NCBI GenBank assembly: GCA_947465495.1
Contig: CANIAS010000001.1
Span: 1-64,000, forward strand
Length of the DNA stretch: 64,000 bases
From: Candidatus Pollutiaquabacter sp.
GTDB taxonomy: Bacteria > Bacteroidota > Bacteroidia > AKYH767-A > 2013-40CM-41-45
Reading direction: 5' to 3'
Shown: positions 9,441 through 17,787 of the stretch, piece by piece
Layout of the letters: each line of letters opens with the position of its first letter
Numbering within the stretch: the stretch's first letter is position 1
Notes under the pieces: model-generated
What the model saw: the letters and a program-made list of their open reading frames with translations, nothing else
The model's database searches: none
Told to the model about the DNA's origin: nothing
Position numbers and translations under genes: made by a program

Positions 9441-9448
9441 CAAATATA
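9441..9448 (-). promoter_or_regulatory. Predicted -7 element of dxs
   Basis: The minus strand reads TATATTTG (9448 to 9441), an exact TAnnTTTG, 16 nt before the dxs ATG at 9424. A matching -33 box is not evident. The remaining upstream gap to 9664 (about 215 nt, AT-rich) shows no ORF, tRNA or strong hairpin. Confidence 0.48.
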
Positions 9449-9664
9449 GCCAATTCCAAAGGAATTTAGGCGCTAATTGGCGTTTTAAAGCGGGTTTTTG
9501 AATCAAAATGAGCGTTCGCCAATTAATTAACGAACCACCTCGTAGCTGCGCGTGTTAACGAACGAAATTGATCGGCTATTTTAGGTAACTGAAATTATCT
9601 AACAAGTAAACGCCTAAAAAGTTCGAAGACGATTTTACCTAGAAATTCACCCGGGATTTCTACG

Positions 9665-10087
9665 TTAGATCGAGCCTTCTTTAATCAGCCTTTTAATCAG
9701 ACGCCAATAAGCTTGCCCATAATCCACATAGATCTCTTCACCAGCTTTCAACTTACGCGTACACTTGATGTAACACTTTAATCCACGAGTGATGTACTCC
9801 GAATTATTGCGTGCTCCTTCCAGACGAGTTAATCCACGGGCATCATTTGCATAGCGACCTTTTGCGCGGAGGGTTCGTAGCCCATCAATTGCCCATATTC
9901 GATTGACCTTGAAGATGTAGGCATTATAACCATCTTCCTCTTTCATGTCACGCCACCGCCCAAGTTTGCCTTTGTATTCACAAACTAGCCCTCCTTTGGG
10001 AATTTCAACGGTGGTAAACAATCCTTTTCCGGCACCGGGAATTTTGGAGCGTTTTATCTTTAAAAATCGGTCGTAGGTCTTAATCAT
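9665..10087 (-). CDS. SET domain-containing protein
   Basis: A 140-residue protein consisting of a SET domain and little else. SET enzymes transfer methyl groups from S-adenosylmethionine to lysine side chains. Visible elements: the N-terminal SKIPGAGKGLFTT (about residues 14-26), EYKGKL near 37, YANDARGLT (79-87) where eukaryotic enzymes have the NH.C motif, and GEEIYVDYGQAYW (116-128) as the C-terminal E-x3-DYG element. The cysteines of post-SET domains are absent. Bacterial members are small and their substrates are unknown. It follows the GH97 gene on the same strand with a perfect palindrome in the 49-nt gap; no functional link is apparent. Confidence 0.8.
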   Translation of the reverse strand: MIKTYDRFLKIKRSKIPGAGKGLFTTVEIPKGGLVCEYKGKLGRWRDMKEEDGYNAYIFKVNRIWAIDGLRTLRAKGRYANDARGLTRLEGARNNSEYITRGLKCYIKCTRKLKAGEEIYVDYGQAYWRLIKRLIKEGSI

Positions 10088-10110
10088 ACTTTGAATTGAA
10101 ATTAGGTGAT

Positions 10111-10125
10111 TCCCGCAAAGCGGGA
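10111..10125. repeat. Perfect 15-nt palindromic hairpin
   Basis: TCCCGCAAAGCGGGA forms a 6-bp stem with a 3-nt loop in the 49-nt gap between the GH97 stop and the SET gene start. No T-tract follows on either strand, so it is a poor intrinsic terminator. It may be a stabilising mRNA hairpin or a protein site. Confidence 0.5.
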
Positions 10126-10136
10126 TGCAAAGAAAA

Positions 10137-12155
10137 TCAATATGGACGTAAAATTATCATCGCTCCTCCACCTGGAGCCATCCAACATTGAAATTCATCG
10201 GTTGGTTGGACTACACCCGTCTGGATAGAATAGCTTTCTGGTTGTTGCTCAAAGTGCGACAACGGTGTGTCTAAGCATGCTTCCACTCGATATCGTTTTC
10301 CTGCCTCCAGAAAATCCAACTTCAACGTAAGTTCACGTGAATGTTCATCCGTGATTGCGGCTATGTACCAGTCATTGCCTCTTCGTCTCGCAATCACCAC
10401 GTACTCCCCAATGGAAGCGGATAAGACCTTCATTTCATCCCAGGTAGTTGGCAATGCCTCGATGAATCGGAAAGCAGGATGTCCTTCGTAATTATCAGGT
10501 AAATCGGCAGCCATCTGCATCGGACTGTAGTTGATGACCAATAATGCCAATTGATTGGACAATGTGCTGTGAACCGCACTCTTTCCAATGTCTTCGCCAT
10601 TCCATTTCACTCGTTTCGACGAGAACGCATCACATAGCACATCGAAAATTCCAGGAGTGTAATCCATCGGACCAGCCAAACCACGGGTGAATGGAAGTGT
10701 GCAAGTATGACTCGGCGGGTTGCCGGAACTCCAGGCATTCCATTCCATACCACGCACTCCCTCGAAGGTCATCAGGTTCGGATACGTTCGTCCCCAACCT
10801 GTAGGAATAACCGGTTCGTGTACATCCAACATGAGCTGATACCTAGCGGCGGTCTTCATCACCCGGTTGAAATGACGAACCATGTATTGACCGTGATGTG
10901 ATTCGGTGGAAGGATTTACCGGTCCGGCATATCCAGTTTTTACATAATCAATACCCAATTTTCTGTACAATGCAAACGCACTATCCATGCGAGATTCGTA
11001 TGCCATGATATCACCTCCTGTTTCGTGATGACCAATCAATTTGACGTTTCGTGTGTTTGCATAACTCGCTATGTCTTCCAAATCAAAATCAGAAAAGGGT
11101 GTCGTGAAATCGAAGGCGTCTTTTTCTCCCCACCTTTCCCAACCGGTGTTCCAGCCTTCCACGAGAACCCCTTCTATGCCATGCTCAGCAGCGAAATCAA
11201 TGTATCGTTTGGCATTAGTAGTAGTAGCACCGTGACGTCCTCCATCCTTTTTCCAAGTCGATAGCCCCAAATGCATTTCCCACCAAATGCCAACATAACG
11301 TATTGGTTTCACCCAGGAGAAATCACCTTGCGGAGGACTATTAAGGTTCCAAAGCAAGGTGGACGAAAGTAATCCTGCTGGATCAGGCGCCACTTGAATA
11401 ACACGCCAGGGAGAATGGAATGGTCCATCGGATTTTACGGCAACCCCATCAGACCAGGGAACCAAATTGACGACCAATGACAAAGAATCTAATTCGGATT
11501 TCTTTAACGTCATGGTTGTATAATCATCAATCGCAGCTTCAAGAATAGAAACACAAACACCGCTATCAGTCTGTGCGGTGAATGGGGCGGCGAAATGACT
11601 AACAGCGGAAACACGACCAACCTGATACGTTTTTTCAAGCGTGTTGTAATCCGCCCATGACCACCAGCAACGTGCGTCTTTGTTAAAATTAAATGCGGTC
11701 AATTCTGACAACAGCTCCGCACCTACTATGCTGTCCGGAAATACATACCTGAAGGCGACACCATCATCGTATGCCCTGACATCCATTTCCATGTGACGGC
11801 TACCGGATTTTGTCTGGAGCGTCAAACGCAAGAAACGGTAGTTATTTCTAATCCTGGATTTTACACCCCAAAGTGGAAACCAATCTTCATCTACACGACC
11901 CGAATCAACGGACACACACACGAATTGACGAAGCGTGTCTGCTGCTGCGAACACGACACCCAATTGCGAAGATCGAAGCAACGTATCTTGAAGGTAACGA
12001 AGTTGATAGTACAGTCCGGAATCTTGAATACTGACTGTTAGCAATAGTTCATTATCCGGAGACTTAATCTCATAGTTTTGCGCAGTACCCCAGCGAGGAA
12101 ACAAAAGAATCCATCCAAGGAAGAATCGTTGCAGGAAAAGTTTCTTCGGATTCAT
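10137..12155 (-). CDS. Secreted glycoside hydrolase family 97 protein (SusB-like alpha-glucosidase)
   Basis: GH97 enzymes are calcium-dependent exo-alpha-glycosidases common in Bacteroidota. After a signal peptide (MNPKKLF through GTAQ, predicted Gln at +1) come the family's beta-sandwich and a (beta/alpha)8 barrel with WWEMHLGLSTW, VLVEGWNTGWERWGE, HHETGGD and LDVHEPVIPTGWGRTYPN. The HHE and HEP glutamates match calcium/base positions of the inverting SusB branch. The segment VKTGYAG carries Gly where the retaining GH97b branch has an Asp nucleophile, favouring alpha-glucosidase. The start at 12155 (672 residues) is chosen because it begins the signal peptide and lies 14 nt after the upstream stop. 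No SusC/SusD pair is nearby. Confidence 0.9.
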   Translation of the reverse strand: MNPKKLFLQRFFLGWILLFPRWGTAQNYEIKSPDNELLLTVSIQDSGLYYQLRYLQDTLLRSSQLGVVFAAADTLRQFVCVSVDSGRVDEDWFPLWGVKSRIRNNYRFLRLTLQTKSGSRHMEMDVRAYDDGVAFRYVFPDSIVGAELLSELTAFNFNKDARCWWSWADYNTLEKTYQVGRVSAVSHFAAPFTAQTDSGVCVSILEAAIDDYTTMTLKKSELDSLSLVVNLVPWSDGVAVKSDGPFHSPWRVIQVAPDPAGLLSSTLLWNLNSPPQGDFSWVKPIRYVGIWWEMHLGLSTWKKDGGRHGATTTNAKRYIDFAAEHGIEGVLVEGWNTGWERWGEKDAFDFTTPFSDFDLEDIASYANTRNVKLIGHHETGGDIMAYESRMDSAFALYRKLGIDYVKTGYAGPVNPSTESHHGQYMVRHFNRVMKTAARYQLMLDVHEPVIPTGWGRTYPNLMTFEGVRGMEWNAWSSGNPPSHTCTLPFTRGLAGPMDYTPGIFDVLCDAFSSKRVKWNGEDIGKSAVHSTLSNQLALLVINYSPMQMAADLPDNYEGHPAFRFIEALPTTWDEMKVLSASIGEYVVIARRRGNDWYIAAITDEHSRELTLKLDFLEAGKRYRVEACLDTPLSHFEQQPESYSIQTGVVQPTDEFQCWMAPGGGAMIILRPY

Positions 12156-12169
12156 GTTACTTATTGGGG

Positions 12170-13030
12170 TCATCCCTGCAGGTATACCCAATCTTTAATC
12201 GGCTCGAACAACTTGAAACTTTCGATGGCCGATGGATGTTGCAGGGTAGATTCGACAGAAACTTCCGGAATTAATTTCTCTCCCATAGAATCCTTGACGA
12301 AAATAAGATTATGTCCGTAGTCATTAGCCCCAACCAATCGGTATCCTTTACGTTTGGCTAGATTAGTCATGGCCACTGGTGATGCTCCATGATAGACTGG
12401 ATGTTTTCCAGGAAAAGTATACGCAGGATCATAAGGAACAACAATGTTGTTCATGCCAAACTCGACATGCGTTTCGATGATAACAACGCGCGGCTGAACA
12501 ATTTCAAGTGCATCCCAAATCCAGTAATCATACCCATCCAGGTCAATTGATAGCAAATCAATCGATCCTTTGAAGCCCGCATTTTCGATCAGCTCATTGA
12601 TATTTTCACGCGTCACCTTTGCGCAGACAAAAGTTGGATGATAATCCCACGGATCGGGATTACGCCGGTAGAAACGACGGCCGCGTTCCACACAAGTCTT
12701 ATCAGCATCGATAAAGAGTCCGTGCCAGCCGAAGTTAAGTGCAAGATTTGAGCAGTTACTATTAACTCCATCGTTGGAGCCGATTTCAACGAACCGCTTC
12801 CCTCCCATCCCGATGCATGCGAAGATGAACAACAACAATCCATCTTCCTCGTGCTGGGAGAAAACTTTCACTCCTGTATCTTTTAATGCAGGTGGATTAC
12901 CTGCAGCAGCCCTCTCTTGATAATATAAAAATAATTGCCGCAACGATGCTTGAGCGGCCGGACTGAACTTATCCCTTACGCGCAAAATGAGAAAATATTT
13001 TTTTATAAATTTTTTTATCAAGTTCGTCAT
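12170..13030 (-). CDS. FkbM-like SAM-dependent methyltransferase
   Basis: A 286-residue soluble protein. The N-terminal third is basic and not diagnostic. The core contains FVEIGSNDGVNSNCSN (a GxGxxD-like SAM loop), GLFIDAD, and later SIDLLSIDLDGYDYWIW with VIIETHVEFG, an arrangement typical of the FkbM methyltransferase superfamily. Family members often methylate glycans or secondary metabolites; the substrate here is unknown. It lies directly upstream of the GH97 gene (14 nt apart), so the two are probably co-transcribed, but a common pathway is only an inference. Confidence 0.65.
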   Translation of the reverse strand: MTNLIKKFIKKYFLILRVRDKFSPAAQASLRQLFLYYQERAAAGNPPALKDTGVKVFSQHEEDGLLLFIFACIGMGGKRFVEIGSNDGVNSNCSNLALNFGWHGLFIDADKTCVERGRRFYRRNPDPWDYHPTFVCAKVTRENINELIENAGFKGSIDLLSIDLDGYDYWIWDALEIVQPRVVIIETHVEFGMNNIVVPYDPAYTFPGKHPVYHGASPVAMTNLAKRKGYRLVGANDYGHNLIFVKDSMGEKLIPEVSVESTLQHPSAIESFKLFEPIKDWVYLQG

Positions 13031-13104
13031 TGCGATTAGGTCAATCCGTGTGAATGGTCATTAACAGTGAATCCAACCATAAATTATACTGTCTGTTTTT
13101 TGAA

Positions 13105-13968
13105 CTACCGCTGATAAGATGGCATGAGCCCGCGAAGTCCCATATCTACCACACTTTCAACACCACCCAATGAGGCATCCCAATGTCCATTACCATTGGT
13201 ATCGATCCATTCGAAACTGTTATTAATGGACAAGGACATGGTAGCAACGATGTCTTTTGTTTCAGTACCGTCAATGACTAATGGCGAAGAGAACTGGCCG
13301 GTTACAACACAAGATCCCTGGGGAATTGGCGACGTGGCAAAGATTGGATTGGGAACTGTTGTAGCTCCAGCAGGTGCTTGTCCGGAAGTTAAATTACCCA
13401 GACTTTCAAACGCCCAGTATCCTTGCAGTTTATTTTCATTAACGGTATCCGTCTGCGATTTTACGACATAATTGGTGATGTAGGTATTGTAGCCAACAAA
13501 GCTTGCTACCGTACCAGTATAAGGATTGTTGTTGTAATAAAAAGTTACGTCATAATTTTGGTAGGACAGCGAAAGTCTCACCCATTCATAAGATCCGTGT
13601 GCAATTTGTTTGAGCGGAATTTGTAGGAATATATCTCCGGAATTAACCACTTTGGATTTTGAAAAATCGATTGCCGTGGCGCCTCCAGTTGTCGTTTCAT
13701 CAGCGTGATACAATACGACGCCGCCACCCAGCGGTGTGTAGGCTGTAGGATCGAGTTCCATGTAGTGAGCAGCGATTTTGTTGAACCTAGGATTTTGACC
13801 TGCATGACCAGTAGGCATCGGAGCAGGAAGACCTGTGTTTCCCAATCTGACTTGGGTGGAGTCCACCTTCAGCTTCACAATTAACATGGGTTCGTTGGCA
13901 GGCACTTCCTCCTTTTTACAGGCGAACAACCCCAGGATGCAGCAAGCAATCAAAAAGTACTTTTTCAT
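13105..13968 (-). CDS. Uncharacterised Bacteroidota lipoprotein
   Basis: The 287-residue protein starts with a signal II peptide, MKKYFLIACCILGLFACKK, lipidation expected at Cys17 in the LFAC lipobox. The rest is a soluble, beta-rich, Asn/Gly/Thr-rich domain with PAPMPTGHAGQNPRFNKIAA, VVLYHADETTTGGATAIDF, and near the C terminus SFEWIDTNGNGHWD. The last resembles a DxNxNGxWD metal-loop pattern and may bind calcium. I recognise similar orphan lipoproteins in other Bacteroidota but no named function. It is a monocistronic minus-strand gene, divergent from the M43 protease at 14169, with a palindrome in its promoter region. Confidence 0.7.
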   Translation of the reverse strand: MKKYFLIACCILGLFACKKEEVPANEPMLIVKLKVDSTQVRLGNTGLPAPMPTGHAGQNPRFNKIAAHYMELDPTAYTPLGGGVVLYHADETTTGGATAIDFSKSKVVNSGDIFLQIPLKQIAHGSYEWVRLSLSYQNYDVTFYYNNNPYTGTVASFVGYNTYITNYVVKSQTDTVNENKLQGYWAFESLGNLTSGQAPAGATTVPNPIFATSPIPQGSCVVTGQFSSPLVIDGTETKDIVATMSLSINNSFEWIDTNGNGHWDASLGGVESVVDMGLRGLMPSYQR

Positions 13969-13988
13969 ATAATCTTCTTGTTGGATTC

Positions 13989-14020
13989 GAAAGATAAAAA
14001 AGGTTAGGGGTATCCCCTAA
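13989..14020 (-). promoter_or_regulatory. Predicted promoter and overlapping palindrome of the lipoprotein gene
   Basis: On the minus strand TATCTTTC (13996 to 13989) is one base from TAnnTTTG and lies 20 nt before the ATG at 13968. A perfect inverted repeat, TTAGGGG-TAT-CCCCTAA (14004-14020), covers the spacer and the -33 position, where an operator would be expected. Confidence 0.4.
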
Positions 14021-14168
14021 AATCCTTCACGGATTTTTCATATTAACAGTCTTTCGACGGTAATTCAACACAAATAGTGTCAGAAACAGTGGTTTTTTGT
14101 GAATCAACGTTCGCTTAATTATGAAAGTCTCTTTTTTTATTCTCAAATTTGGGCCCTTAACAATTCCT

Positions 14169-15437
14169 ATGAAAAAGAACCTACTACTACTACTATTAAG
14201 CGTAATCGTGGCTTTACCAACTATCGCCCAGCATAACCGCAGTTGCGGCACACATGATCGCTATTTGAGTGCTGTCGCTAATGATCCGGCTATTCTTCAG
14301 CGCCGTGCTGCACTGGAGCAACAAGTGCAAGCATGGATTGCAAAAAATGGTATCAAGAAAACAAACGGTACTAACACCATCTTGGTAACAGTGCCCGTAG
14401 TTGCGCACGTGCTGTATTACAATGCCGCGCAGAATATTTCTGATGCACAGATTCTGTCGCAAATCGAAGTTCTCAATCAGGATTATGGTCTGAGAAATCC
14501 GGACACCTCGCTCACGCCAAGCGTTTTTAAACCGCTGATGGCAGATGTTCAGATTCAATTCTGCATGGCAACCACCGATCCGGCTGGTAATCCCACCACA
14601 GGCATCGAGCGCCGTGCGGTCACTGTCACGCGCATTGGCAATGGAAACAAATATTACAATTACAGTCAAGGAGGATTAGCCATTTGGGATGCGAACAACT
14701 ACCTGAATTTCTGGATTTGTGATATCGATGGCGGCGGCACGTTAGGATATACTTATTTGCCTGGAACAATTAGTGCCAATAAAGATGGAATCGTGATTGA
14801 TCCGCAGTATTTTGGAAATACAGGTACCGTTTCCGCTCCCTACGACTTAGGACGCACCCTCACGCATGAGGTAGGCCACTGGTTTAATCTGGAACACATT
14901 TGGGCCGATGAATCAGCGTGTGCAGCAGACGACTATGTATCGGATACTCCGCAGCAAAAAGGAGAAAATTATGGCTGTCCTTCCTATCCTCAAACAACAC
15001 AATCAGGCGGACGCTGCAGCACCACCGACCCTAGTTCTATGTACATGAATTACATGGACTATACCGACGATGCCTGCATGGTCATGTTCACTGCGGGACA
15101 GGCGGCGCGTATGCAAGCTGCTCTCACGCAATACCGCAGCGGCCTCTTTTCGTCGCTTGGTTGTAGCACACAAACAGGAGTTCAACAACTCACTAATTCT
15201 CTACACGCCTCTATTTATCCTAATCCATCCGAAGGTATTTTTGAATTCGACCTTTCAGACCGCAGTGCTTTAGCCATTTTGACTGTGACGGATATTAGCG
15301 GCCGCGTAGTCTTTGAAAAATCATACCGTTCCGGCGATCGTAAAGTGTTTGACTTAACGGCCTACGAGAATGGCGTTTACCTGGCGCACATACAAGCTAA
15401 TAACAGCGAAACTACCTTGAGAGTAGTTAACTACTAA
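14169..15437 (+). CDS. Secreted M43-family (PAPP-A/cytophagalysin-like) metalloprotease with T9SS sorting domain
   Basis: The 422-residue precursor has a signal peptide (MKKNLLLLLL to TIAQ, Gln at +1), a short propeptide-like helix, and a metzincin domain with the extended zinc motif HEVGHWFNLEH (His233, Glu234, His237, His243) and the downstream YMNYMDYTDD Met-turn. Cysteines around GGRCSTTD and the metal motif fit the pappalysin fold. The C-terminal 75 residues, from IYPNPSEGIFEF to LRVVNY, form a type A T9SS sorting domain, so the enzyme should reach the cell surface or medium. The start at 14169 is chosen to begin the signal peptide. A terminator follows at 15458-15484. Confidence 0.93.
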   Translation: MKKNLLLLLLSVIVALPTIAQHNRSCGTHDRYLSAVANDPAILQRRAALEQQVQAWIAKNGIKKTNGTNTILVTVPVVAHVLYYNAAQNISDAQILSQIEVLNQDYGLRNPDTSLTPSVFKPLMADVQIQFCMATTDPAGNPTTGIERRAVTVTRIGNGNKYYNYSQGGLAIWDANNYLNFWICDIDGGGTLGYTYLPGTISANKDGIVIDPQYFGNTGTVSAPYDLGRTLTHEVGHWFNLEHIWADESACAADDYVSDTPQQKGENYGCPSYPQTTQSGGRCSTTDPSSMYMNYMDYTDDACMVMFTAGQAARMQAALTQYRSGLFSSLGCSTQTGVQQLTNSLHASIYPNPSEGIFEFDLSDRSALAILTVTDISGRVVFEKSYRSGDRKVFDLTAYENGVYLAHIQANNSETTLRVVNY

Positions 15438-15457
15438 TACCATCTTGGAGCAGTAAC

Positions 15458-15484
15458 GCCGGGCTATTCAGTCCGGCTTTTTTT
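15458..15484 (+). terminator. Intrinsic terminator of the M43 protease gene
   Basis: GCCGGGC (15458-15464) pairs with GTCCGGC (15471-15477) over 7 bp including one G-U, with a 6-nt loop, followed by seven T to 15484. The tail runs into the stop of the facing MOSC gene. Confidence 0.8.
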
Positions 15485-16334
15485 ATGTCCGGGCATTGCT
15501 ACTCGATTTCATTACCAAGTCTTTACAATGCATCAACTTCCCGATGGATAATTCGTCTGTAACACAACCCACGGAAAGGAAATAGAAGTGTCCGTATTTT
15601 TCAAGAGATGAGTTTAATGGCAATGTCGACTTACGAAAATCAGAAAATTGCTTTTGGAATCCCGTCCACACTTCGCCTGTTAAAGGATGTCGAGAAGGTA
15701 CTACGCATCGTGGAACCGGCTTACTAATACTGGCTGTAACGGCACCTATGCGAATTGTTCGATGACTGAAGTCTGAGGAAATAAAATCATCTTCCCAGAA
15801 AGCCGGAACATGTTCGATTTCTAAATTGATACGGAATCTGCGGCGACATTCATCCAAATCCATATCATCAAATTGCTCTGCCACTGCTTGAAGACTTTCT
15901 GCTGAGATCATGGTAAATTGGTTTTTTCTGGGGTCATCCTGAAGTTGGCCATTCCCATCTTCTTTGAGAAAAACCGGCTGCAGAAAAAATTCAGAAAGAT
16001 ACTCCTCAAGGTGTGTGCGGTTATCCTGCAAGTGAAAGGATGATTTATGTCCGCCGTTTACAGCTACTGTCACAACTTCAATAGCTGGATCGAAACTCGT
16101 CCTTAGCTCATGAATTTTGGGTGTTGATTTACCATTGATCAAATTCCCCGCTAGGTTAAACAGCGCATAACGACGGTCGTTTCGCAGTGAGCCCCCTGGT
16201 CCGATTTCCGCTGCCGATACTTGGATGCCATCCAGTGACTTGATGGGATATAGGGTAATACGAGAAAGTTGGGGCTGATTCACCCTGCGAAAGTAGGAAA
16301 ACGAACTCCAATGCGGATTACAAAGTATATTCAT
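15483..16334 (-). CDS. MOSC domain-containing protein (mARC/YcbX-like)
   Basis: The 283-residue protein opens with an MOSC N-terminal beta-barrel (ITLYPIKSLDGIQVSAAEI, GPGGSLRNDRRYALF), followed by a MOSC domain (RRFRINLEIE) with the segment SKPVPRCVVPSR, whose cysteine is the expected molybdenum-cofactor ligand. Relatives such as YcbX and mARC reduce N-hydroxylated compounds using molybdopterin. A ferredoxin domain, present in YcbX, is lacking here, so electrons would come from a separate partner. It is divergent from asnS (64 nt apart) and converges on the M43 protease gene. Confidence 0.85.
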   Translation of the reverse strand: MNILCNPHWSSFSYFRRVNQPQLSRITLYPIKSLDGIQVSAAEIGPGGSLRNDRRYALFNLAGNLINGKSTPKIHELRTSFDPAIEVVTVAVNGGHKSSFHLQDNRTHLEEYLSEFFLQPVFLKEDGNGQLQDDPRKNQFTMISAESLQAVAEQFDDMDLDECRRRFRINLEIEHVPAFWEDDFISSDFSHRTIRIGAVTASISKPVPRCVVPSRHPLTGEVWTGFQKQFSDFRKSTLPLNSSLEKYGHFYFLSVGCVTDELSIGKLMHCKDLVMKSSSNART

Positions 16335-16348
16335 CCATCAATATTCAC

Positions 16349-16379
16349 TTGCCGAACCCCCTTAAATTCCGTTTTTTTG
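16349..16379 (+). promoter_or_regulatory. Possible asnS promoter
   Basis: TTG at 16349-16351 and TTTTTTTG at 16372-16379 (one base from TAnnTTTG) are spaced 20 nt apart, and the ATG at 16399 follows 20 nt later. The homopolymer makes the match weak. Confidence 0.35.
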
Positions 16380-16398
16380 TAATTCTAAAATATATCCC

Positions 16399-17781
16399 AT
16401 GATTACCGCCCGCGTCGCAGCATTATTAAATACCGAAGGAAAAGGCCAAGAAATTGAAGTACGTGGATGGGTTCGCACCCGCCGTGGCAACAAACAAGTG
16501 GCCTTTATCGCTGTGAACGATGGTTCCATCATTCACAGTATCCAGGTGGTGGCAGACATGACCCGGTTTTCGGAAGATTCAATTAAAAAAGTAACGACTG
16601 GCGCTTGTATTGCGGTGAAAGGTAAATTGGTTCCGTCGCAAGGTCAAGGACAGGCCGTCGAGATTCAAGCTGACGAGATTCATGTTCTGGGTGAAGCGGA
16701 TGAAACATTCCCTCTTCAGAAGAAAGGCCATTCCCTCGAATTCCTGCGTGAAATTGCTCACCTGCGTCCTCGCACCAATACGTTTGGCGCAGTGTTTCGC
16801 ATTCGCCATCACATGGCATTCGCCGTTCATAAATATTTCAACGATCGTGGGTTTTATAATTTGCATACTCCGATTATCACCGGCTCCGATGCCGAAGGCG
16901 CAGGAGAAATGTTCCAGGTGACCACGCTTGATCTTCACAACCTGCCCAAAAACCCAGACGGCTCTATCAACCACAAAGAAGATTTCTTCGGTAAAGCCAC
17001 GAACCTCACCGTTTCAGGTCAGTTGGAAGGAGAATTAGGTGCGATGGCACTTGGACTCATTTACACGTTTGGGCCAACGTTCCGTGCGGAAAACTCGAAC
17101 ACACCTCGTCACCTTGCAGAATTCTGGATGATCGAACCGGAAATGGCATTCTACACTATCCAGGACAATATGGATTTGGCAGAAGACTTCCTGAAATACC
17201 TGGTCAAGTATGCTCTTGATACTTGCAAGGACGATCTCGAGTTCCTAAACAATCTCTATGACAAGGAATTGATAGGACGACTGCAATCGGTGGTTGATCA
17301 GCCGTTTGAACGTCTTTCCTATACCAAGGCAATAGAAGTACTGGAAACATGTGGACAAAAATTCGAGTTCCCAGTTTCTTGGGGAACTGACTTACAAAAA
17401 GAGCATGAGAACTTCCTGGTAGAACATTTCAAGCGTCCTGTGATTTTGACGGATTATCCTATGGCCATCAAAGCATTCTATATGAAGCAAAATGACGACG
17501 GGAAAACCGTCAGAGCGATGGATATTTTGTTCCCGTGGATTGGTGAAATCATTGGCGGCTCACAACGCGAAGAGAACTACGACAAACTGATTCAACGGGT
17601 ACGTGACATGGGAATTCCTGAGCACGAAATATCGTGGTACCTTGACACCCGTCGATTCGGCACTTGCGAGCACGCCGGTTTCGGATTGGGTTTCGAACGA
17701 CTGATACTTTTCATTACGGGCATGAGTAACATCCGAGACGTGATTCCATTCCCACGTACGCCTAAAAACGCTGAGTTTTAA
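16399..17781 (+). CDS. asnS: Asparaginyl-tRNA synthetase
   Basis: The class IIb synthetase charges tRNA-Asn. The 460-residue protein has an N-terminal OB-fold anticodon-binding domain ([19 protein letters not shown]) and a class II catalytic core with motif 2 at [16 protein letters not shown] and motif 3 at [15 protein letters not shown]. The ending [17 protein letters not shown] is that of true AsnRS rather than AspRS (no GAD insertion). Length is normal (E. coli 466). It is a single plus-strand gene; the facing gene stops only 6 nt beyond its own stop, leaving no separate terminator. Confidence 0.97.
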   Translation: MITARVAALLNTEGKGQEIEVRGWVRTRRGNKQVAFIAVNDGSIIHSIQVVADMTRFSEDSIKKVTTGACIAVKGKLVPSQGQGQAVEIQADEIHVLGEADETFPLQKKGHSLEFLREIAHLRPRTNTFGAVFRIRHHMAFAVHKYFNDRGFYNLHTPIITGSDAEGAGEMFQVTTLDLHNLPKNPDGSINHKEDFFGKATNLTVSGQLEGELGAMALGLIYTFGPTFRAENSNTPRHLAEFWMIEPEMAFYTIQDNMDLAEDFLKYLVKYALDTCKDDLEFLNNLYDKELIGRLQSVVDQPFERLSYTKAIEVLETCGQKFEFPVSWGTDLQKEHENFLVEHFKRPVILTDYPMAIKAFYMKQNDDGKTVRAMDILFPWIGEIIGGSQREENYDKLIQRVRDMGIPEHEISWYLDTRRFGTCEHAGFGLGFERLILFITGMSNIRDVIPFPRTPKNAEF

Positions 17782-17787
17782 TATCGG

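Noticed and set aside
9425-9664. Possible tRNA or small RNA in the longest non-coding gap
   Set aside because: No cloverleaf-like stem set, TTCGA-type T-loop or terminator was found by eye; left as AT-rich intergenic sequence with only the dxs -7 box.
10111-10125. Hairpin as terminator of the GH97 gene
   Set aside because: The stem is only 6 bp and no T-tract follows on the minus strand, so it was recorded only as a palindrome.
14027-14251. Short minus-strand frame across the divergent region at the M43 protease start
   Set aside because: It mainly mirrors the protease signal peptide and would run through the hairpin region; no sign of a real protein.
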